NCBI GenBank assembly: GCA_027310565.1
Contig: DAIDAP010000007.1
Coordinates: 103,483 to 167,482, forward strand
Source of the DNA: Chloroflexota bacterium
GTDB lineage: Bacteria; Chloroflexota; Limnocylindria; P2-11E
DNA: 64,000 bases
Direction of reading: 5' to 3'
Position 1 is the stretch's first letter, and each line of letters begins with the position of its first letter. The notes beneath the pieces were generated by a model. The model saw only the letters and a list, made by a program, of their open reading frames with translations. It did no database searches and was not told the origin of the DNA. The position numbers were made by a program, and so were the translations under genes. Positions 26,047 to 41,271 of the stretch are shown one piece after another.

Positions 26047-26610
26047 CTACCGCGTCGGCGAAGGCTGCGGGACCGCCGACCCGCTCGGCGGGACGAACCG
26101 CGCGTCGAGCCGCTGCGCCGTGGCGAACTCCGCGTTCGCCTCGCTCGTCTGACCGAGCGCGCGCAGGTCGAGGCCGAGGTTGAAGTGCGCCGCGCCGTTG
26201 TTCGGCTGCAGCGCGATGAGCTGGCGCTGGAGGTCGGCGCCCTCCTTGGGGTCGCCGCGCAGGTACCGGACGATGCCGAGGTTGTAGAGCGCCTGCGGCA
26301 GCTTGGGGTCGTTCTGGAGCGCGAGGCGGTACCAGGCCTCGGCCCCGACGAGGTTCTTCCGCGTCTGCTCGATCTGGCCGAGGTTGAAGAACGCGAACTC
26401 GTTCCCCGGATCCTGCGCGAGCGCCTCGTAGTAGAGGCGGATCGCCTCGTCGAGGCGGCCCGCGGTGTGCGCCGCGAGGCCGCGCTGGAGCGCGTCGGGC
26501 TGCGCGGCCGTGCCGCCCGGGGGCTGCGAGGCCGGCGCGGCGCCGACTCCGCACGCGGCGAGCGCGAGCGCGAGGACGGCGAGCGCGAGCGCGCGGAGTG
26601 CCCTTCCCAT
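26047..26610 (-). CDS. TPR-repeat lipoprotein
   Basis: The 187-residue protein begins with a signal peptide and lipobox (LALALAAC, Cys at about 20), so it should be a lipoprotein outside the cytoplasmic membrane. Four tetratricopeptide-like repeats follow (for example GRLDEAIRLYYEALAQDPGN and AEAWYRLALQNDPKLPQAL). TPR lipoproteins usually hold membrane complexes together. Its stop lies two bases from the start of the large membrane protein gene. Confidence 0.85.
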   Translation of the reverse strand: MGRALRALALAVLALALAACGVGAAPASQPPGGTAAQPDALQRGLAAHTAGRLDEAIRLYYEALAQDPGNEFAFFNLGQIEQTRKNLVGAEAWYRLALQNDPKLPQALYNLGIVRYLRGDPKEGADLQRQLIALQPNNGAAHFNLGLDLRALGQTSEANAEFATAQRLDARFVPPSGSAVPQPSPTR

Positions 26611-26673
26611 CTCTTGGGCCGGATGGTAGCCGGGCGAGGTACGAGACGGCCTCGGACTTTCGGGGGAGCGCCG

Positions 26674-26856
26674 TTAGGGGCTGAAGTCGAGCAGGAGGGC
26701 CGCGTGGCCGCTCACCTTGATCGTGTCGGCCACCACGCGCAGCGCGAGGTCCGCCGACACGCCGCCGGCGAGCTCGACCGCGGCGAAGGCCGGGGACGAG
26801 AGCGGGAGCGCCGACAGAGCGAGCGCGAGCGAGACGAGGAGACCCGCGTGCCCTAC
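26674..26856 (-). CDS. Possible 60-residue exported peptide without a usual start codon
   Basis: Right after the stop of the preceding gene an open frame encodes a signal-peptide-like segment (LLVSLALALSALPLSS, then PAFA) and about 35 further residues ending in LLLDFSP. No ATG, GTG or TTG is available before the hydrophobic core; the frame begins with GTA overlapping the upstream stop. It could be a real peptide with a rare start, or a remnant frameshifted from an ordinary start. Codon choice is like that of the neighbours. Confidence 0.3.
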   Translation of the reverse strand, partial: VGHAGLLVSLALALSALPLSSPAFAAVELAGGVSADLALRVVADTIKVSGHAALLLDFSP

Positions 26857-27668
26857 TTCCTCGTCATCTGCGTGATGGCGCCGTCGCTCACCTGCGCGTA
26901 GAGCGTGTCGGCGCGCGTCACGATCGCGTACAGGTCGGGGGCGAGGAGGATCGCCGGGACGGCCGCGTCCGGCGCGTCGAGGCGCGCCGCCGCGGTCCGC
27001 ACGTACGCGTCCGCCGCGGTCTGGTCCATCCCGTACGCGGCCGCGAGCGCGCCGAGCGCCGCCGCGCGCACGGACCGGAGGTCGTCGCCCGCCTTCGCGA
27101 CGATCCGCGCCGCGGTCTCGGCGCTCACCGGGAGGACGAGCTCGGTCTGCGCGGTGCGGACCTGATCCGCGGCCTTCTTGAAGCCACGCGCGAGCGCGTT
27201 CTCGGTCGCCGCGCGCTGCGCCGCCATGAGCCCGCCGTCGGCGACGATGCGCCGCTCGAGGAAGCCGGCCTGGGCGTCCTTCCCGAGCCCGCGCTGCGCG
27301 GCGATCGCGGCGACGACCTGCGAGGACGCCGCGAGCCGCTCGATCGCGAGCACCTTGTCGCGGTTGATGCGCATCGTGTCGGTGGGCTGGTGCGCCTCGG
27401 CCCCGCGCTTGATGAGCCCGAGCGGCATCCCCGTGCTGCCCTTCTGCGCGTCCTGGAAGTAGTACACGTCGGAGAGCCGTACGGTCCCGCCCGCCCCGTT
27501 GTCGTCGAGATGCCCGAAGTACGCCTGTCCGTCCACGAGGAGCACCGCGGTGAACCGCTCCGGCGAGAGGTACGGGAGCGCCGTGAAGTCCACGTTCGCG
27601 CCGACGGCGACGGCGAGCAGGGCCGGCACGAGCACGCGCGTCGCGAGCCAGCGGCGGGTGGGCCTCAT
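26853..27668 (-). CDS. Membrane-anchored GQxxFG-family protein (third of three)
   Basis: The 271-residue protein has an N-terminal membrane anchor (about residues 8-25) and an ~80-residue domain (AVLLVDGQAYFGHL, VRLSDVYYFQD, LIKRGAEAHQPTDTM, INRDKVLAIERL) that it shares with the two upstream genes. Only this copy carries an extra ~150-residue helical, Ala-rich extension. The conserved order of motifs defines an unnamed family; similar sequences occur, to my memory, in candidate-phyla-radiation genomes. Function is unknown. The ATG overlaps the upstream stop by four bases. Confidence 0.65.
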   Translation of the reverse strand: MRPTRRWLATRVLVPALLAVAVGANVDFTALPYLSPERFTAVLLVDGQAYFGHLDDNGAGGTVRLSDVYYFQDAQKGSTGMPLGLIKRGAEAHQPTDTMRINRDKVLAIERLAASSQVVAAIAAQRGLGKDAQAGFLERRIVADGGLMAAQRAATENALARGFKKAADQVRTAQTELVLPVSAETAARIVAKAGDDLRSVRAAALGALAAAYGMDQTAADAYVRTAAARLDAPDAAVPAILLAPDLYAIVTRADTLYAQVSDGAITQMTRK

Positions 27669-28066
27669 CGCCCCTGGTCCTGCGCGATGAACCGCGCGAT
27701 CGGCGACGCCTCGGAGAGGTCCTCGACGAAGAGCACCGTCGAGCGCGGGATGAGCATCCTGCTCTGCGGGCCGTGCAGCTCGCCGCCGCGGCGCACGATG
27801 CGCGTCTGCGGCGGCTTGCTCGGGTCAGGGTCGGCGATCTGCTGGATGTAGTACGCGTCCTCGATCTTCACGTACGGACCGAGCCGGTCGTAATAGCGGC
27901 CGAAGAACGTCTGCCCGTTGGCGAGGAACACCGCCTGGTACGCCGCCCGCGGCGCCGGGACGGTGAGGTCCCACCACTGCACCGCGCCGAACACCGCGCC
28001 GAACACGACGACCGCGACGAGCGCGTCGCGGACGGCGAAGAGGGCGCGCGCCAGGCGGCGGTTCAG
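27665..28066 (-). CDS. Membrane-anchored GQxxFG-family protein (second of three)
   Basis: I extend this gene to a CTG that overlaps the preceding stop (CTGA), giving 133 residues with a basic N-terminus (NRRLARALFAVRDALV) and one membrane helix. The first conventional start (GTG at 28006) would begin inside that helix. The outer domain reads AYQAVFLANGQTFFGRYY, YVKIEDAYYIQQ, RIVRRGGELHGPQSRMLIP and VLFVEDLSEASPI, parallel to its neighbours on both sides. Function is unknown. Confidence 0.62.
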   Translation of the reverse strand: MNRRLARALFAVRDALVAVVVFGAVFGAVQWWDLTVPAPRAAYQAVFLANGQTFFGRYYDRLGPYVKIEDAYYIQQIADPDPSKPPQTRIVRRGGELHGPQSRMLIPRSTVLFVEDLSEASPIARFIAQDQGR

Positions 28067-28614
28067 CGTGACGCGCTCGGCGACGGCGTCGCGGTGGCCC
28101 GCGGTGGCGCCGTCGGCGTGGTCGCTGGGGCGAGCGAGCCCTGCGGCGGCGTCGCCACGGGGAGCGTGCCGGCGTGGAACTTCCCGATCGCCGTGACGAC
28201 GTCGGAGTCGTTGCGCAGGTTCTCGATGAAGAGCACCTGATCGGTCGGGATGATCATCGGCTCGCTGGGGCCGTGCAGCTCCCTGCCGCGCTTCACGAGC
28301 TGGCTGGGCTGCGTCTCGCTTCCGGGCGACAGGTAGAAGACGTCGGAGAGCGTGAGGTAGCCGTCGGTCGCCTCGCCGACGCGGCCGAAGAACACCTGGC
28401 CCCCGGTGAGGAAGACCGCCTGATAGGCGTTCCGGTCGATCTGGCTGGTCAGTCCTCCGCCGAAGAGGCTCGGAAGGCGGATGAGGTTCTGCCGCACCAG
28501 CAGCACGCCGGCGAGCACGACGACCGCGAGGACGAGGAGCACCAGCGCCGCCCGGATGGCTCCGAGCGGGACGGCGACCGTGTCGCGACGGGGCGGGCGC
28601 ACTGCGCTGCTCAC
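28063..28614 (-). CDS. Membrane-anchored GQxxFG-family protein (first of three)
   Basis: The 183-residue protein has a cytoplasmic N-terminus, one membrane helix (about residues 20-43) and the shared domain AYQAVFLTGGQVFFGRV, YLTLSDVFYL, QLVKRGRELHGPSEPMIIP and VLFIENLRNDSDVVTAI, then a Pro/Thr/Ala-rich tail. It starts with GTG one base after the stop of the giant collagen-like gene, so it is made from the same transcript. The tandem copies suggest duplication followed by specialisation. A structural or anchoring role beside the giant surface protein is my inference. Confidence 0.66.
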   Translation of the reverse strand: MSSAVRPPRRDTVAVPLGAIRAALVLLVLAVVVLAGVLLVRQNLIRLPSLFGGGLTSQIDRNAYQAVFLTGGQVFFGRVGEATDGYLTLSDVFYLSPGSETQPSQLVKRGRELHGPSEPMIIPTDQVLFIENLRNDSDVVTAIGKFHAGTLPVATPPQGSLAPATTPTAPPRATATPSPSASR

Positions 28615-28615
28615 C

Positions 28616-35395
<6,780 letters not shown>

Positions 35396-35552
35396 TTCCC
35401 TTCCTGTCCGGGGGAAATGCTCGTTTTCGGCGGTTTTCGGCACATCGGACCGGCGGCGGACTTTGGGTGGAGAAGCATGTCGCGCTCCGCGACAGACTGT
35501 CTGGAACGGCGACAGGTCGCTTGCCTGACCGGCCTTACCTTCTAATGGGCGC
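35396..35552. promoter_or_regulatory. Divergent regulatory region of the giant gene and degenerate receiver B
   Basis: The 157 bases between the two genes hold a perfect inverted repeat TGTCGCG-CTC-CGCGACA (35478-35494) running into CAGAC-T-GTCTG (35493-35503). A direct repeat GTTTTCGG occurs twice one helical turn apart (35423-35430 and 35433-35440). TCTAAT (35541-35546) lies six bases before the rightward GTG. These are good candidates for operators, though the bound regulator is unknown. Confidence 0.45.
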
Positions 35553-36002
35553 GTGCCGGCCGCCGCGCGCGTGCTCCTGGTGATCGCCCACCCCGCGATC
35601 GCTTCTGGTATCGAGACGCTGCTGCGCCTCGAGGGCGACTACGACCTGCGGCGGATCCCCTCGCCCGGCGACGTCGCGAAGCTCGGCGAGTGGCGCGCGG
35701 ACGTGGCGCTCGTGGACGGGACGCTGCTCGCGGGCTGGGACAGCGTGCGCATCGGCGCTCCCGCGTACGTGCTCAGCGGCAACGAGCGCGACGGCAAGCA
35801 GCTCGCACGCAAGCTCGACGATGGGCGCGGCTGGATGCGCAAGGACGCGACCGGGCCCGAGCTCGCCAGCGCGATCGCGTCGCTTCTGCGGCCCGAGACG
35901 GACGGCGGCGGGCTCGGCACGCTCGGGATCATCACCGTCGTCGCGCTCGCGCTGGTCGTGCTCGGCCTCATCGTGTATCTGGTGTGGGTGACGGTGGGGT
36001 GA
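35553..36002 (+). CDS. Tail-anchored degenerate receiver-like protein (paralogue B)
   Basis: The 149-residue product is a paralogue of the gene at 11008: [41 protein letters not shown] and WMRKDAT are shared, followed by one C-terminal hydrophobic helix (about residues 122-146). As in the paralogue, the receiver's acidic pair is replaced by Ala-His while Asp in VALVDG and Lys in MRKDAT remain. The GTG start has a -10-like box just upstream and no clear ribosome site. It is divergent from the giant receiver-collagen gene, which suggests a regulatory or structural link. Confidence 0.72.
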   Translation: MPAAARVLLVIAHPAIASGIETLLRLEGDYDLRRIPSPGDVAKLGEWRADVALVDGTLLAGWDSVRIGAPAYVLSGNERDGKQLARKLDDGRGWMRKDATGPELASAIASLLRPETDGGGLGTLGIITVVALALVVLGLIVYLVWVTVG

Positions 36003-36184
36003 TCGACACCGATGTGACGAGGTGCGTCGAAGGCAAAGGCGCACATCGTGAAGAGTGGCTCTCGAGCCGGCAGCAACACTTCGACCCGTAAGCCGGCGCT
36101 CGCGGTCGCGATGCGATGCACGGCGCGACGCGCCGTCGGTGGGCAGCGGGTCCGTCGCCGATCGTGTGTGCTGGCGGTCGTGGC

Positions 36185-37432
36185 TCAGGCGCGCCAGAGC
36201 GCGCTGAGCGGCAGCGCGTGCAGGTTCTTCCCGAACCCGACGGTGCGCGCGCCCGTGTACAGGACGACTCCCCGATGGAGCTTCGTCTTCGCCCGCTCGG
36301 CGAGCACCCGGAGGCCGCTGAAGTCACCGGCGCCGACCGAAGACGCTGCCTTCACCTCGAGGCCCACGAGCTTGCCGTCCGGGCGCTCGAGCACGATGTC
36401 GACCTCGCTTGGACCGGACCGGAAGTAATGGAGCGAGACGGTGACCTGACTCCAGCCCCGCTGTCGCTCCACCTCACCGACGACGAAGGTCTCGAGAAGC
36501 GCGCCGGTGAGGATCGGGTCGTGGTCGAACCGTCCGATGTCGATACCCATCAGGTTCGCCAGCAGCCCCGAGTCGGACACGTATGCCTTCGGGTGCTGTC
36601 TGAGGCGCGTGCCCAGCCCACCCGACCAGCCGGGGACCATGAGTACGAAGTACAGCCGCTCGAGGATGGTCAGGTAGCGCCGCACGGTCATGTGCGGGAT
36701 CCCCAGGGCGCGCGACAGCTCGAGGACGTTGAGCGCCGATCCCGCGCGTGCCGCGACCACGCGCAGGATCCGGGTGAGGTCCTGCGGCTTGTCGATCTCA
36801 GTGAGCTCCCGAACGTCGCGCTGCAGGATCGTCGTGGTGTAGGCGCGGAACCACGCGTGACGCCGGTCGGCGCGTGCCCGTGAGATCACCTCCGGGTATC
36901 CGCCGCGCAGTGCGCGTCGCAGCACATCGCGGCGGATGTCAGTACGCTCGCTCACCGCCGGGATGCGGTCCTCGAACAGCATGTCGAGGAACGTCTCCTT
37001 CCTGCCACTGAGCTCACCCTGCGAGAGCGGCCACAGCGTGAAGAGCTCGCTGCGCCCCGCAAGCGACTCCGCGATCTTCGGCAGGAGCAGCACGTTGGCG
37101 GATCCGGTCAGCACGTACCGGCCCGGACGGCGATCCTCGTCGACCCGCGCCTTCAGCTGGGAGAAGAGGTCGGGGACGTGCTGGACCTCATCGAGGATGA
37201 GCGGCCCGACGTAGCCGGCCAGGAAGCCGGCAGGGTCTGCCTGGGCCGCGGCGCGCGCGGTCACGTCGTCGAAGGTCACGTATTCGGCGCCGAACGATGG
37301 CCCGATCAGCCCTTTCGCGAGCGTCGACTTCCCTGTCTGACGGGCCCCGACGAGGACGAGGATCGGCGTGTCCTTGAGGCTGGCACGCACGGCCGGCGCG
37401 ATGTGTCGCGGGAACAGCTTCGTCTTTCCCAT
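36185..37432 (-). CDS. AAA_14/DUF4143 family ATPase
   Basis: The 415-residue protein has a P-loop (LVGARQTGKSTLAKGL), Walker B-type LILDEVQHVP, the sensor-like LTGSANVLLL, and the C-terminal DUF4143 region ending with a nuclease-like GPSEVDIVLE ... GLEVKAAS. These proteins are common, mobile and of unclear role. An ATG is used; a GTG one codon upstream is also possible. The gene is preceded by a palindrome that may be its operator. It stands alone between the degenerate-receiver gene and the polysaccharide operon and may be a recent arrival. Confidence 0.9.
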   Translation of the reverse strand: MGKTKLFPRHIAPAVRASLKDTPILVLVGARQTGKSTLAKGLIGPSFGAEYVTFDDVTARAAAQADPAGFLAGYVGPLILDEVQHVPDLFSQLKARVDEDRRPGRYVLTGSANVLLLPKIAESLAGRSELFTLWPLSQGELSGRKETFLDMLFEDRIPAVSERTDIRRDVLRRALRGGYPEVISRARADRRHAWFRAYTTTILQRDVRELTEIDKPQDLTRILRVVAARAGSALNVLELSRALGIPHMTVRRYLTILERLYFVLMVPGWSGGLGTRLRQHPKAYVSDSGLLANLMGIDIGRFDHDPILTGALLETFVVGEVERQRGWSQVTVSLHYFRSGPSEVDIVLERPDGKLVGLEVKAASSVGAGDFSGLRVLAERAKTKLHRGVVLYTGARTVGFGKNLHALPLSALWRA

Positions 37433-37435
37433 CAC

Positions 37436-37454
37436 GTGGTAAGTTATTTACCAC
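37436..37454. promoter_or_regulatory. Palindromic operator candidate before the AAA_14 gene
   Basis: GTGGTAA and TTACCAC form a perfect 7-bp inverted repeat with a 5-base AT-rich centre immediately ahead of the start codon. It overlaps an AT-rich -10-like region in otherwise GC-rich DNA. Autoregulation is plausible. Confidence 0.5.
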
Positions 37455-37618
37455 AGACTCGCCCCGCTGTGAAGGGCCACGCCCACCTACTCGATCCGCA
37501 GGGCCCTCTCGGTCACGAGGCGCCGCTGCGAACAAGGTCAGCGACGCAACCGGTGAGGGTGGCCGGACACGGCAGCGACGCGAGTGCTTCGGCCGCCGCG
37601 GGCCTGAAAGCGGAGCGA

Positions 37619-39280
37619 CTACGTCTGGCGGGGCTTCGCCGCCTCCGGGCGGGCAGGTGTCTGCGCGCCGTAGTAGCCGTCGTAGCGGTAGTACGACGCT
37701 TCGCGCTCGGTGAGCTTGTTCAGCACGACGCCGACGAGGTGCGCGTGCACGCGCTCGAGCGAGGCGAGCGCGCGTCGCGCCGAGGCGACGCGGGTGCGCG
37801 AGGAGTCCATCACGACGATCGTCCCCTCCACCTTGGTGGAGAGCGCGACCGGGTCAGCGACGGCGAGCACCGGGCTCGTGTCCACGATGACGAGGCCGTT
37901 CTCCGCGAGACCGGCGAGCTGCTGGAGGAGCGCGCTCATGCGCCCGGAGGCGAGCAGCTCCGCCGGGTTCGGCGGCAGCGGGCCGGAGGGGATGACGGTG
38001 AGCTGCGGCGACACGCGGTAGCGCGCGAGCTCGGCCGGCGCGGTCGGCTCGGTGAGCAGGGTGGTGAGCCCGGTCGCCCCGCTCACACGGAAGAGCCGGT
38101 GCTGGCTCGGCCGTCGCAGGTCGGCGTCCAACAGGACGACCGGCGTGCCGGCCTCGGCGAAGGCGAGCGCGAGGTTCGCGCTGAGCACACTCTTCCCCTC
38201 GCCGGGCAGCGCGGAGGTGACGACGAGCGAGCGCGGGCGGCGATCGACGCCGGTGAAGAGGACGTTGGTACGGATGCCGCGGATCGCCTCCGCCTCGGGA
38301 GAGTGCGGCTCCTCGCGGACGAACAGCTTCCCCGCGATCGTCTCGGGATGCTCGTGCAGTCGGACCTGACCCAGAGGCGCCGCTTCGAGCCGACGCGGGA
38401 CGTCCTCGATGTCGGTGATGCGATCGTCGAGATAGATGATGAGCGCGACGCCGAGGAGCGCGACGAGGCCCCCCGCGAGCGCGCCGAGGACCGTGTTGAG
38501 GAGCGGGCGCGGCGACACCGGCTCCTCAGGAGCCGTCGCCGGCTGCCAGAGGCTCACCGTCGTCTCCGCACGCGCCTGAGCAAGGCGCATGTCGTCGCGT
38601 GTCTTGAGGAGCTGGGCGAGGGTTTGCTGCTTGGTCTGCCGCGAGGCGTCGAGCGCGTTGATCTGGCCCTGAAGATCGGCACGCGGGGAGGCCGTCGCTC
38701 CTGGACGCGGGGATGCCGACATTTCCGCGCGCAGCGATGCGATCTGCTGGTCGAGCGATGTGATGTCACTCTGCACCGAGCGGATCTGCTGGTCGAGCTC
38801 GCTGGCGGTCGAGCCCTGAAGCGACGCCTGGAGGTCCTTCGTCTGCGTGATGAAGGTGTCCGCGACAGCGTTCGCCGTTCGCGCTGCGAGCTCGGGGTCG
38901 GGACCCTTGAAGCTCACCGTGATGATCGACGTGTTGCGAAGCTGCGAGACGTTCAGCTTGTCGCGAAAGCTCTTGAGGTCGCCGGGCCAACCCACCTGCT
39001 GCATTGCCGGCGTGAGGACAACCTCGGATTTCGCGAGCTCCACGTAGCTCGTGGCGAGCGTCTGTCCGAGCCCGATGTCCTGAAGCGAGACGGTCGGGTT
39101 CGACGCGGGTGCGAGGTACAGCTGTGCTGTTGCCTCATACTCGCGCGGGACGATCAGACTGACGACGAGCGCTGTGGCGCCGGCGAGGAGCGTCGCCGCC
39201 ACGACCAGGCCCGCCCAGCGCCGCAGCGCGTGGAGCAGCCGGTCGCGGTCGAAGCCGAGATCAGTGGGAGATGCGTCCAA
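37619..39280 (-). CDS. Wzc-like polysaccharide co-polymerase with tyrosine kinase domain
   Basis: The 553-residue protein has an N-terminal Wzz domain (helix at about residues 22-45), a coiled-coil periplasmic part, a second membrane helix (about 262-285) and a cytoplasmic BY-kinase domain with Walker A' (SALPGEGKSVLSANLAL), Walker A (VVLLDADLRRP) and Walker B (LVIVDTSPV). The tail has a tyrosine cluster (YYRYDGYYG), the usual autophosphorylation site. Such proteins control chain length and export of capsule. It is the last gene of the leftward heptose operon. Confidence 0.92.
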   Translation of the reverse strand: MDASPTDLGFDRDRLLHALRRWAGLVVAATLLAGATALVVSLIVPREYEATAQLYLAPASNPTVSLQDIGLGQTLATSYVELAKSEVVLTPAMQQVGWPGDLKSFRDKLNVSQLRNTSIITVSFKGPDPELAARTANAVADTFITQTKDLQASLQGSTASELDQQIRSVQSDITSLDQQIASLRAEMSASPRPGATASPRADLQGQINALDASRQTKQQTLAQLLKTRDDMRLAQARAETTVSLWQPATAPEEPVSPRPLLNTVLGALAGGLVALLGVALIIYLDDRITDIEDVPRRLEAAPLGQVRLHEHPETIAGKLFVREEPHSPEAEAIRGIRTNVLFTGVDRRPRSLVVTSALPGEGKSVLSANLALAFAEAGTPVVLLDADLRRPSQHRLFRVSGATGLTTLLTEPTAPAELARYRVSPQLTVIPSGPLPPNPAELLASGRMSALLQQLAGLAENGLVIVDTSPVLAVADPVALSTKVEGTIVVMDSSRTRVASARRALASLERVHAHLVGVVLNKLTEREASYYRYDGYYGAQTPARPEAAKPRQT

Positions 39281-39331
39281 GAGAAGCCGAGTATATGGTC
39301 GCCCACCGGGCGCGATGTCGGACCACTGCTG

Positions 39332-40138
39332 CTATCGCGCGCCCGATCTCGTGCGCATGGCATAGCCGGCCCTGCGCCCGTCCTCGAAGAACATCCGCAC
39401 CGTCTCAAGCGAGTACTCGGCGAGGTCCTTGCCCACCAGCGGCAGCTTGGCGAGGACGTCGTTCGTCACGGTGATGACATGGCACCCCACCGCATCCGCA
39501 TGAAAGATGTTCAGCAGCTCGCGGGGGCTCGCCCAGATCAGTCGCAGGTGCGGGTACGCGCGGAGGCTGCGGACGGCCTCGGTCATGACCGGCAGCGGGT
39601 CGCGCCCGGTGTCCGCGATACGCCCCGCGAAGACGGAAACGAAGCTTGGTCCGCCGTCGGCGAGTGCATCCGCCGCGTCCCGGACCTGCTCAGGCGTGAG
39701 CAGCGCGGTGACGTTGAGCTGGAGCCGCTCGCGCGCGAGCCGTCGCACCAGCGGTAGCGAAGACGCACCGTGCGTGTCGGTGATGGGCACCTTGACGATG
39801 ACGTTCGGTCCCCACGTGGCGATCTCCCGTGCCTGCTCCTCCATCCCCGGGAAGTCGTCGGCGAACACCTCGAATGAGATGGGCCGCGGCGCGACGAGCG
39901 GGATGACCGAGCGTGCGAACGCCTCGTAGTCAGTGATGCCCGCTTTCCGCATGACCGTCGGGTTCGTCGTGAACCCCTTGATGAGCGGGTTCGCCGCCAT
40001 CGTGGCGATGCCCGCCTCGTCCGCTCCGTCGGCGAAGATCTCCACACGCAGGTCGGTGAGCTTGGGAGGCTGCGTGCGCAGCGCGATCCCGGAACGGAGT
40101 GGCCGCGAGGGCCGGTTGCCGTTGCGGCTTGCGTCCAC
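39332..40138 (-). CDS. Transaldolase-like enzyme in the heptose operon
   Basis: The 268-residue protein is a TIM-barrel transaldolase with NPLIKGFTTNPTVMRKAG, FEVFADD, the Schiff-base lysine in NVIVKVPIT and NVTALLTPEQV. Transaldolase makes sedoheptulose-7-phosphate, the substrate of GmhA, which is encoded two genes upstream. The gene is four bases from gmhB. A dedicated pathway enzyme supplying heptose precursor is therefore likely, though a different aldol reaction on a sugar phosphate cannot be excluded. Confidence 0.85.
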   Translation of the reverse strand: MDASRNGNRPSRPLRSGIALRTQPPKLTDLRVEIFADGADEAGIATMAANPLIKGFTTNPTVMRKAGITDYEAFARSVIPLVAPRPISFEVFADDFPGMEEQAREIATWGPNVIVKVPITDTHGASSLPLVRRLARERLQLNVTALLTPEQVRDAADALADGGPSFVSVFAGRIADTGRDPLPVMTEAVRSLRAYPHLRLIWASPRELLNIFHADAVGCHVITVTNDVLAKLPLVGKDLAEYSLETVRMFFEDGRRAGYAMRTRSGAR

Positions 40139-40141
40139 GTC

Positions 40142-40693
40142 TTATCCCTCCCGCTGCTCGATCCAGCGCACCGCCTCCCAGAGGTCGGCCGCGCGATGGT
40201 CGGGGCTGGACGGTACGCCTTCCGCATACCCGCTGTCCAGCAGGACTGTTCTGCAGCCAGCCCGCCTGCCCGCCTCTACGTCCCGCCAGCGGTCGCCGAC
40301 CATGTACGAGCGTGTCAGGTCGACGCCACGCTCTGCCGCCGCCAAGACGAGCAGGCCCGGTGCGGGCTTACGGCAGCCGCATGCGTCGGCGTCGTCGTGC
40401 GCGCACATGCGCACATCGTCAAGTCCTAACTCGGTCCGCAGCCGCTCGTTGATGGCCACGGCCTGCTCGCGCGTCTGCGTCCCGCGCGCGATGTCCGGCT
40501 GGTTCGTCACGACGATGAGGTCGAAGCCGAGGGCGCGGAGCCGCACGATCGCCTGAGGCACGCGCGGCAAGACGACGAGGTCTGCCGCGGTCGCAGGGGG
40601 CCTTGGGACCCCATCGGGTCCCAAGCGCATCGCGTTGAGCACGCCGTCCCGATCGAGGAAGACGGCCGCGCGCCTCAGCGCGTGGACTCCCAT
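40142..40693 (-). CDS. gmhB: D-glycero-D-manno-heptose 1,7-bisphosphate 7-phosphatase
   Basis: The 183-residue HAD phosphatase has the nucleophile motif FLDRDGVLN, the Thr/Ser motif VVTNQPDIARG, the zinc ligands in CAHDDADACGCRKPAPG and the MVGDRWRDVEAG acidic motif. These match GmhB, which removes the 7-phosphate before nucleotide transfer. I use the ATG that overlaps the gmhA end by 19 bases; the longer open frame upstream is a shadow of gmhA. Confidence 0.9.
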   Translation of the reverse strand: MGVHALRRAAVFLDRDGVLNAMRLGPDGVPRPPATAADLVVLPRVPQAIVRLRALGFDLIVVTNQPDIARGTQTREQAVAINERLRTELGLDDVRMCAHDDADACGCRKPAPGLLVLAAAERGVDLTRSYMVGDRWRDVEAGRRAGCRTVLLDSGYAEGVPSSPDHRAADLWEAVRWIEQREG

Positions 40694-41271
40694 TTCATCG
40701 CGTGCACCTGCAGCTTCGGGTGTGAGACGAGCAGGTGCCAGACGAGTGCCTGGAGGCTCTCGGTATGGGGCGTGACGTTCGCGGGATTGACGGTCGGGAC
40801 GATGACCACCGCGTCGCCCACCTTCGCCGTGTATCCGCCGTCCCGACCGACCACGCCGCACACCGTCGCGCCAACCTCCTTCGCGTGCTCGATGCATCGG
40901 ACGAGGTTCGGGCTGACGTTGCGCTCGAGGTCACCTCCGCCGACGGAGAAGACGAGCAGCAGGTCGCGGCCGGAGAGGCGGCTCACCTTCAGCCAGTTCA
41001 CGTAGCTCGTCTCCCAGCCTTCGTCGTTGATCCGCGCGGTGAGCTCTGAGACGTTGTCGGTCGGCGTGTACGCCTCGATCGCGGTGAGCTTACGGAAGTC
41101 GTTCACGGCATGCGACGCGTGTCCCGCACCGCCGCCGCTGCCCACGATGAAGAGCCGGCCGCCTCGCTCGCGCAGGGCGACCAGCGCGTCGGCCATCCGC
41201 TCGATCGCCGAAGCGTCGACCTGCGCCAGTACACGCTCCGCCTCCATCAGGTACTGCCGCGCGTAGTTCAC
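40675..41271 (-). CDS. gmhA: Sedoheptulose-7-phosphate isomerase
   Basis: The 198-residue SIS-domain protein starts at a GTG overlapping the upstream stop and matches GmhA in length. It has GGRLFIVGSGGGAGHASH, the DFRKLTAIEAYTPTDN segment, and VFSVGGGDLERNVSPN where other family members have SGNS-type phosphate-binding loops. It would turn sedoheptulose-7-phosphate into D-glycero-D-manno-heptose-7-phosphate. Neighbouring gmhB, hddA and transaldolase genes support this role. Confidence 0.88.
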   Translation of the reverse strand: MNYARQYLMEAERVLAQVDASAIERMADALVALRERGGRLFIVGSGGGAGHASHAVNDFRKLTAIEAYTPTDNVSELTARINDEGWETSYVNWLKVSRLSGRDLLLVFSVGGGDLERNVSPNLVRCIEHAKEVGATVCGVVGRDGGYTAKVGDAVVIVPTVNPANVTPHTESLQALVWHLLVSHPKLQVHAMKWESTR

